Assembly: GCA_036245805.1 (NCBI GenBank)
Contig: BTRK01000006.1
Location: 27,656,901 to 27,720,900 of the forward strand
Length of the DNA: 64,000 bases
Reading direction: 5' to 3'
Source of the DNA: Pristionchus mayeri
Taxonomy: Eukaryota; Nematoda; Chromadorea; Rhabditida; Neodiplogasteridae
A model generated the notes under the pieces. The model was not told the origin of the DNA. It saw only the letters and a list, made by a program, of their open reading frames with translations, and searched no databases. Each line of letters starts with the position of its first letter. Position 1 is the stretch's first letter. This document shows, piece by piece, positions 59,801 through 64,000 of the stretch. A program made the translations under genes and the position numbers.

Positions 59801-62800
59801 CTTTTCGTAAAATAACTTGAAAACGAAGAATTATAGCGATTGGAAGCATTTCTGTGGGTGGGGAATCCGAATCAGACATATAAAATCGGGATTTTTTATA
59901 ATAAAATATGGTTCATTACCATTTATCATAGGAAACTCAGTTTTCCGCACAAAAGATTAGGAAGATGAATTTTCGTGAAATGCACAGTTAGCATATTTGC
60001 AAATAGTGGAGTCATTTATGAGAATGTGTATTTGAGGCTGGACGGGGCGCATGTCGTATTCGGAAAGGTCGTCAATGGAATGGACGTAGTGAGGAAGATG
60101 GAGGCTGAGGGATCCAACACTGGAAGAACCAGATCGAGGGTGAGTAGAGAGGACAAAGAGGCACTGATATCACATTTAAATACTACAATATTATTAGAAG
60201 TTGAACACTACATGAAAGTGGGGGTGAAATTAGAATAGATACGTTTACCGATAGGAACACAAAGTGCATCCCCTCATTGGAGACATCCCACGAATGAATG
60301 TAGCTTCTGGGTGAAGTCGGCGGCTGACATATATTTGCAATTTCCTCAATATTTTTACCATCGTTGTTTCTATACCGAGTGTTGATATTTGGCTCAGTAC
60401 GAGCGAGCACAAGACCATACCTCCAAAAGGAGAAACAAAATTGAAGCATGTTCTTATTTGTTTCTATGGCGTAGTTTTCGATGAAGAGAACGAAAAAATA
60501 GTTCCGAATCCATCCGATTTTGAAATTTTTTTAGTAGATTATCGCCATTTTTGTATTTTTTTATTTGCATCGCCGATTCACACTAGGGTGGTAAAAACGG
60601 ATCAAGAGAGACGAGTCTCTCAGCGCTCTCTCCCTTTATCGCACTCTCTCGGTCTTCCTCTTCCTTTCTCGCCCGGGAGCGAGAGGGAGAGAGTCACTTC
60701 TAACCCGCAAATTGCGATCCGTAATTGCGGCCCGCAATTACGGATCAGAAATAGATTACCCAAAATGGGAAACTCTAATCAGAAACGGGTCAGAGTCATA
60801 AAATGGGGTGACCCGGCAGACTCTTCAAAAAGGCGGGTAACCCGTGACCCGTTCTCAGGGTTCGAAAGCCTAGGGTGAACTTGGTTCCATTTTGGGGGTG
60901 TACGTTTTGCCAACCAAATTTAAAGCAAAACGAACAACCCAGAAGTGAAAATAGTCTTATACCGTGGGTGTTCGTGCCACGGTATAATATTATTTTCACT
61001 TCTGGGGTGTTCGTTTTGCTTTAAATTTGGTTGGCAAAACGTACACCCCCAAAATGGAACCAAGTTCACCCTAGGCTTTCGAACCCTGCCCGTTCTTGCC
61101 GCCCTAATTCACACGCCTTTCATTAACCATAATTGGAAAAAAGTATGTACTACTGTAAGTATGTACGAAAGTATCTACTTACATTTAGCTAACAATGTGG
61201 CTTCACGAGGGCACAGCGGTGTGTAAAGAGTCGGACTGCTTTTTTTTGTATACCGCAGTATATCGTCTCTCTATTTCGCATGATCTCTCGCCGGATATTA
61301 ACTCGAGATTTTCATGGTTATGAATTTTCTGTTATATTTCAAATTAGTATTTTATCTTTTGAACTAGCGTTGTACGCGGAGTTGTGTGTTAAGGGTAACA
61401 ATTGGACGCGACTGGTGAGAGCCTGCTTAAAACGTTGTAAAAGGCTTGTGAGGCCTCGAGCGATCCGAAAAGGTTGGGATGGGGCTTCGCCCTTCGCCCC
61501 ATCCCAACTTTTTCGGATCGCCCTCGGCCTCACGAGCCTTTCACAACGCTTACGCTGCGGGGGATGAGGGCAGGATGATTTTGCGAAATTCGATATTCGA
61601 TTTTTCACACTTTCTGAGATGTAGTAAAATGCACCATGGTGTGTGGTGAGGGTATACGGTAGGGTGCAGTGAAAATTTCTGCGATTTAGTAAAATACACC
61701 ATGGCGTGTGGGTATATGGTAGTTATAAATCTGAAAAAAATCTGAGTCATAACACGGGTCTTCTGTAAGAATGCAGGAACGTCTGCCACCAGGAAAAAGT
61801 TATATTCACGGATTTCGATGAAACTTGGTTTATTGATACTGTTGAGGGTCCGGAGACGGCCTGTCCACTTGGTTTAGCCAAATCTGATCATTATCGATTT
61901 TTTTGATCTACACGGTTGAAGTACTGTAAATCGGTCAATTTTGATCGTACAGCGAACTTTTTTTTTGCATTTTGCTCGTCTTGGCGAGTCCTACAAACGG
62001 CTCTTCAGTGTTCCTCACCAAAAACGACAGCATTGTGGTCATTTTCTCGAAAAACCGAATTTTCGATCCAATTTATCGATTTTTCTCGTCAGCCATATGA
62101 AATGTTCCTCATTTTTATTTCAAGTATGGATTCTATGGACAAAATTAGGTGGGGTTTATGTTGATCACTTTCAATATTTCGTTCCCCGGGATATCGATTT
62201 ACTAAGTAGGTTTCGGGACATAGATTTTTTTTGTTTAAATTTTTTTTGTCCATATCTCAGCTTAAAATTGTGCCGATTTACAGTACTTCAACTGTGTAGA
62301 TCAAAAAAATCGATAATGATCAGATTTGGCCAAACCAAGTGGACAGGCCTTCTTCGGACCCTCAATAGTATCAATAAACCAAGTTTCATCGAAATACGTG
62401 ACTATGACGTTCGTAAAGAGGATGCCAACGGTCAAGGTCCGAAGCAAAGGCGATGCATTTGAAGCGAGATATGAGTAAAAACGCCGAAAAGATCAAAGAT
62501 CCACGATCAAAATTTAAATATGCTCACAAAGGGGTTGCCAACGATCAAGGACTTACAATTAGCCTTGTGCGATGACTTTAAGGCGAAATATTCACATTTG
62601 AAAGCGTCACGGACAAACAGACTCACAGACAGACGCTACGATATTTTTCCTATAGGAATACTAGAGATATGTTTTCTTCTTTACTTAAATTTGGAGCGAT
62701 TCAACTTTTCGAAATCAATAGAAAATTATATTTCTACTCATATTGTAGAAACCGGCGAGAAATGGAACAATCGACTTTTTTCCGTATAGTTTTTGGCTTT

Positions 62801-63306
62801 GATACTATTTTCATTGAATACCTGGACGCCAGGAAACCTTACAATTAAAATATATTTAAACATTTCCGATTTTTGGGTCTATTCTGGCATTGTTCGGAAA
62901 TGGCATCATAGTCGCTCATATTGGGCCAAAAACACTTGGAAAAACTTCACCTGAACATTACTTAAAGTTACCCAACAAGGACGAGACCCTGATCCCAAGG
63001 CGCGACGCATTATGCGCGCGTCGCGTGTATGAGAGAGTTTTGGATCAGGCAACTTCACCCTGATCTTTTCCGGCCTTCGCCTGGGGCTATAATTGATTTT
63101 TCGAATTTTTGTGTATTCTTTCTCAACTAATTTAGCCATCAGCTATTCAATGGAAGAGACAAAATAGGGGGTCAATTTCGTCCTTGTTGGGTAACTTTAA
63201 GAGAGTAAATACGTTCTACCATGGTTCTTAAATGTTTTTGGTATTGCGAAATGTTGATGTGTTCTAGGTGATCGTCGCTGACTGTGGAGAGATAAAGAAG
63301 GAATAG
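56879..63306 (+). CDS. cyn-1: cyclophilin-type peptidyl-prolyl isomerase, 193 aa, probably mitochondrial
   Basis: Eight exons: 56879-56962, 57006-57047, 57089-57157, 57199-57270, 57323-57400, 58725-58819, 60037-60139, 63268-63306. The core is a complete cyclophilin: [35 protein letters not shown] (catalytic Arg, Phe, Met, Gln), [16 protein letters not shown], and [12 protein letters not shown] (the Trp of the cyclosporin site and the His). The N-terminus [19 protein letters not shown] has basic residues, no acidic ones and many hydroxylated residues, as in a mitochondrial presequence. The enzyme would speed prolyl cis-trans isomerisation. Three introns are very long (1.3, 1.2 and 3.1 kb) and filled with repeats; the others are about 40-50 nt. 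AATAAA lies at 63438. Confidence 0.93.
57488..58705. mobile_element. 1.2-kb foldback with tRNA-like loop, in cyclophilin intron 5
   Basis: GAGACATTC (57488) and GAATGTCTC (58705) are the ends, with GTAA beside both. The arms pair through GATGAGATTTCTGCAACCCC, GGCACTTTCCGAAAAATACC, and GAGGTCGAAAATTGATT near 57990. A 175-bp MITE is nested in the left arm (57600-57774). In the unpaired centre (about 58012-58085, minus strand), GCCAGACGGTTAGTGCACGCG resembles an A box and GGGGGATTCTAGCCC a B box. Confidence 0.82.
57600..57774. mobile_element. 175-bp MITE nested in the foldback arm
   Basis: GTACCAGAATGAGAG and CTCTCATTCTGGTAC are exact inverted ends. The arms continue with GGGTGGGAATGCGGC facing GCCGCATTCCCACTC. 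The matching place in the right arm of the host foldback (near 58615) lacks it. No clear target duplication was seen. Confidence 0.82.
59029..59930. repeat. diverged members of the 51.6-kb foldback family, in cyclophilin intron 6
   Basis: ATCACGGATATCCTGTAAAC at 59029 and GGTCACGGATTCCGCTGGAA at about 59208 resemble the ends of the elements at 51613 and 54545. CACTTCGTTTTTTTCCGAAA and GGGGAATCCGAATCA are further family words. The arms are truncated and do not make a clean palindrome. They occupy most of the 1.2-kb intron 58820-60036. Confidence 0.65.
60575..61115. mobile_element. composite: palindrome inserted in an older inverted-repeat element, cyclophilin intron 7
   Basis: The outer ends GATTCACACTAGGGTGGTAA (60575) and, reversed, CGTGTGAATTAGGGCGGCAA (61115) are diverged inverted repeats. 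Inside is a nearly perfect palindrome (60856-61088) with CAGGGTTCGAAAGCCTAGGG facing CCCTAGGCTTTCGAACCCTG and a short AT-rich centre near 60972. The inner arms are much more alike than the outer arms, so the inner element is younger. Confidence 0.85.
61418..61560. repeat. solo copy of the hairpin found in the 246-bp array
   Basis: GAGCCTGCTTAAAACGTTGT AAAAGGCTTGTGAGGCC, GATCCGAAAAGGTTGGGAT and GATCGCCCTCGGCCTCACGA match the hairpin unit of 17332-18200 in inverse orientation, as one copy. It lies in cyclophilin intron 7 and shows that the array unit is a mobile or formerly mobile foldback. Confidence 0.88.
61742..62640. mobile_element. foldback element and attached tail, cyclophilin intron 7
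   Basis: ACACGGGTCTTCTGTAAGAA at 61754 is a diverged family end. Arms 61806-61950 and 62268-62402 pair (TTTCGATGAAACTTGGTTTA / TAAACCAAGTTTCATCGAAA; GATCATTATCGATTTTTTTG). The tail 62403-62640 has GGTCAAGGTCCG and ACAGACAGACGCTACGATAT, matching in reverse the sequence around 16204-17240. The whole is therefore a chimaera of two repeat families or one larger element. Confidence 0.72.
62962..63200 (-). mobile_element. TTAA MITE, copy E
   Basis: TTAAAGTTACCCAACAAGGA and TTGTTGGGTAACTTTAA bound the element, with interior words of the family (CTCAACTAATTTAGCCATCA, GGGGTCAATTTCGTCCTTGT). It lies in cyclophilin intron 7, 67 bp before the last coding exon. Confidence 0.82.
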
Positions 63307-63650
63307 AGGTTGATCGTTTCCTTGGCCGAACTCATCTACGTAGAATTTCCATTCAAGTTGTTTTCCAAACTGTTGTTGATTAATTAGTGCTCATTGATAA
63401 ACTTTTCACTTCGTGAATATTGTTATCACAGTTCAAAAATAAATAGGCATCGTTTCTACTGTTTATATTCTGGCTGATCCTCTCAAACATATTCAACAAG
63501 ATTTTATGAAATTTAACAATTTCAATATGGTGCTAGGGTCTTACATTAAGGCTAGTGATAATAGTTTACTGAGTTAATCTGAGCCGGAGCGCCTACAGCG
63601 ATCAAAAGTTTAGTAATAATTTTCAAAGGTGTTTTAATTTTCTTCAACAG

Positions 63651-64000
63651 TTTACAGGGCATATCAGGGCGTATATGTCTTATCAGTGTATGTAGATGAA
63701 GACGCGGTTAGAGCATTCAATAGGTAAGGAATAGTGGAATGTAAATATCGCCAATCGACATTTTACGTATGTATTCACAATGGACTTTCGGTGTTTGTGT
63801 GATTGATTCGATTTTTACAAGTATTAGAAACAAAGGTGCCGCACATATTCTGAATTGAAAGCACAATCATTGGAAGTAAATAACGATGGCGTGTTGGGCG
63901 CATATCGAGGAGAATCGATATATCGACTATTTCCAAGTATTCTAAAAATTCGAGGAATTCTATCTTCGATGTGTTTTGCTCAAGGGCTAAAGTTTTCTTT
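63651..64000 (+). CDS. possible partial gene leaving the right edge
   Basis: After a TTCAACAG acceptor, an exon (63651-63723) reads YRAYQGVYVLSVYVDEDAVR and ends at a GTAAGG donor. A second exon from 63836 (AAAG acceptor) stays open to the window end, with RCRTYSELKAQSLEVNNDGV and GAYRGESIYRLFPSILKI. The frame is kept across the intron. No family is recognised and no start codon is identified; this may be chance. Confidence 0.3.

Overview
The window looks like nuclear DNA of a rhabditid-type free-living nematode. Protein-coding exons are short and mostly separated by introns of about 40-60 nt. Several start codons sit 0-4 nt behind a TTTCAG-like acceptor, as expected for spliced-leader trans-splicing. 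The gene content matches Caenorhabditis genes that I recall lying on C. elegans chromosome V (nlp-9, nlp-13, lap-2, cept-2, cyn-1). No species can be named from the sequence alone. All gene models were built by hand from splice signals and reading-frame continuity. The nine main models were not compared with transcripts; eight are closed and keep one frame throughout, and nlp-13 is open at its 3' end.

Layout. 1-6.3 kb: the edge of a possible minus-strand gene, repeats, then a complete 12-exon minus-strand gene (4373-6262) for a possible cysteine-protease-like protein, with a 31-bp minisatellite just upstream of its start. 6.9-24 kb: gene-poor DNA holding one neuropeptide precursor (nlp-9-like, 11219-14261) and many satellites and foldback elements. 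24.1-24.8 kb: a second neuropeptide precursor (nlp-13-like). 29.0-63.3 kb: a run of plus-strand genes: an M17 leucyl aminopeptidase (lap-2-like), an unrecognised coiled-coil protein, a BTB-BACK-kelch protein, a choline/ethanolamine phosphotransferase, a TRM13 tRNA methyltransferase and a cyclophilin. The last two are 194 bp apart and look like an operon. A possible partial gene runs off the right edge.

Repeats dominate the non-coding DNA. There are at least ten inverted-repeat (foldback) elements of 0.07-1.9 kb, a TTAA-flanked MITE family with at least six copies, a decayed mariner, a TA-flanked MITE, an hAT-like MITE nested inside a larger foldback, and three tandem arrays (31, 141 and 246 bp units). 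Large foldbacks sit inside introns of the lap-2, coiled-coil, TRM13 and cyclophilin genes. These introns are 0.9-3.6 kb, while most others are about 45 nt. Three foldbacks carry tRNA-like A-box/B-box sequences in their loops, and a fourth tRNA-like module lies alone.

The genes form no single pathway. The two neuropeptide precursors are a conserved neighbour pair. The rest are housekeeping genes: peptide turnover, phospholipid synthesis, tRNA modification, protein folding and a probable ubiquitin-ligase adaptor.
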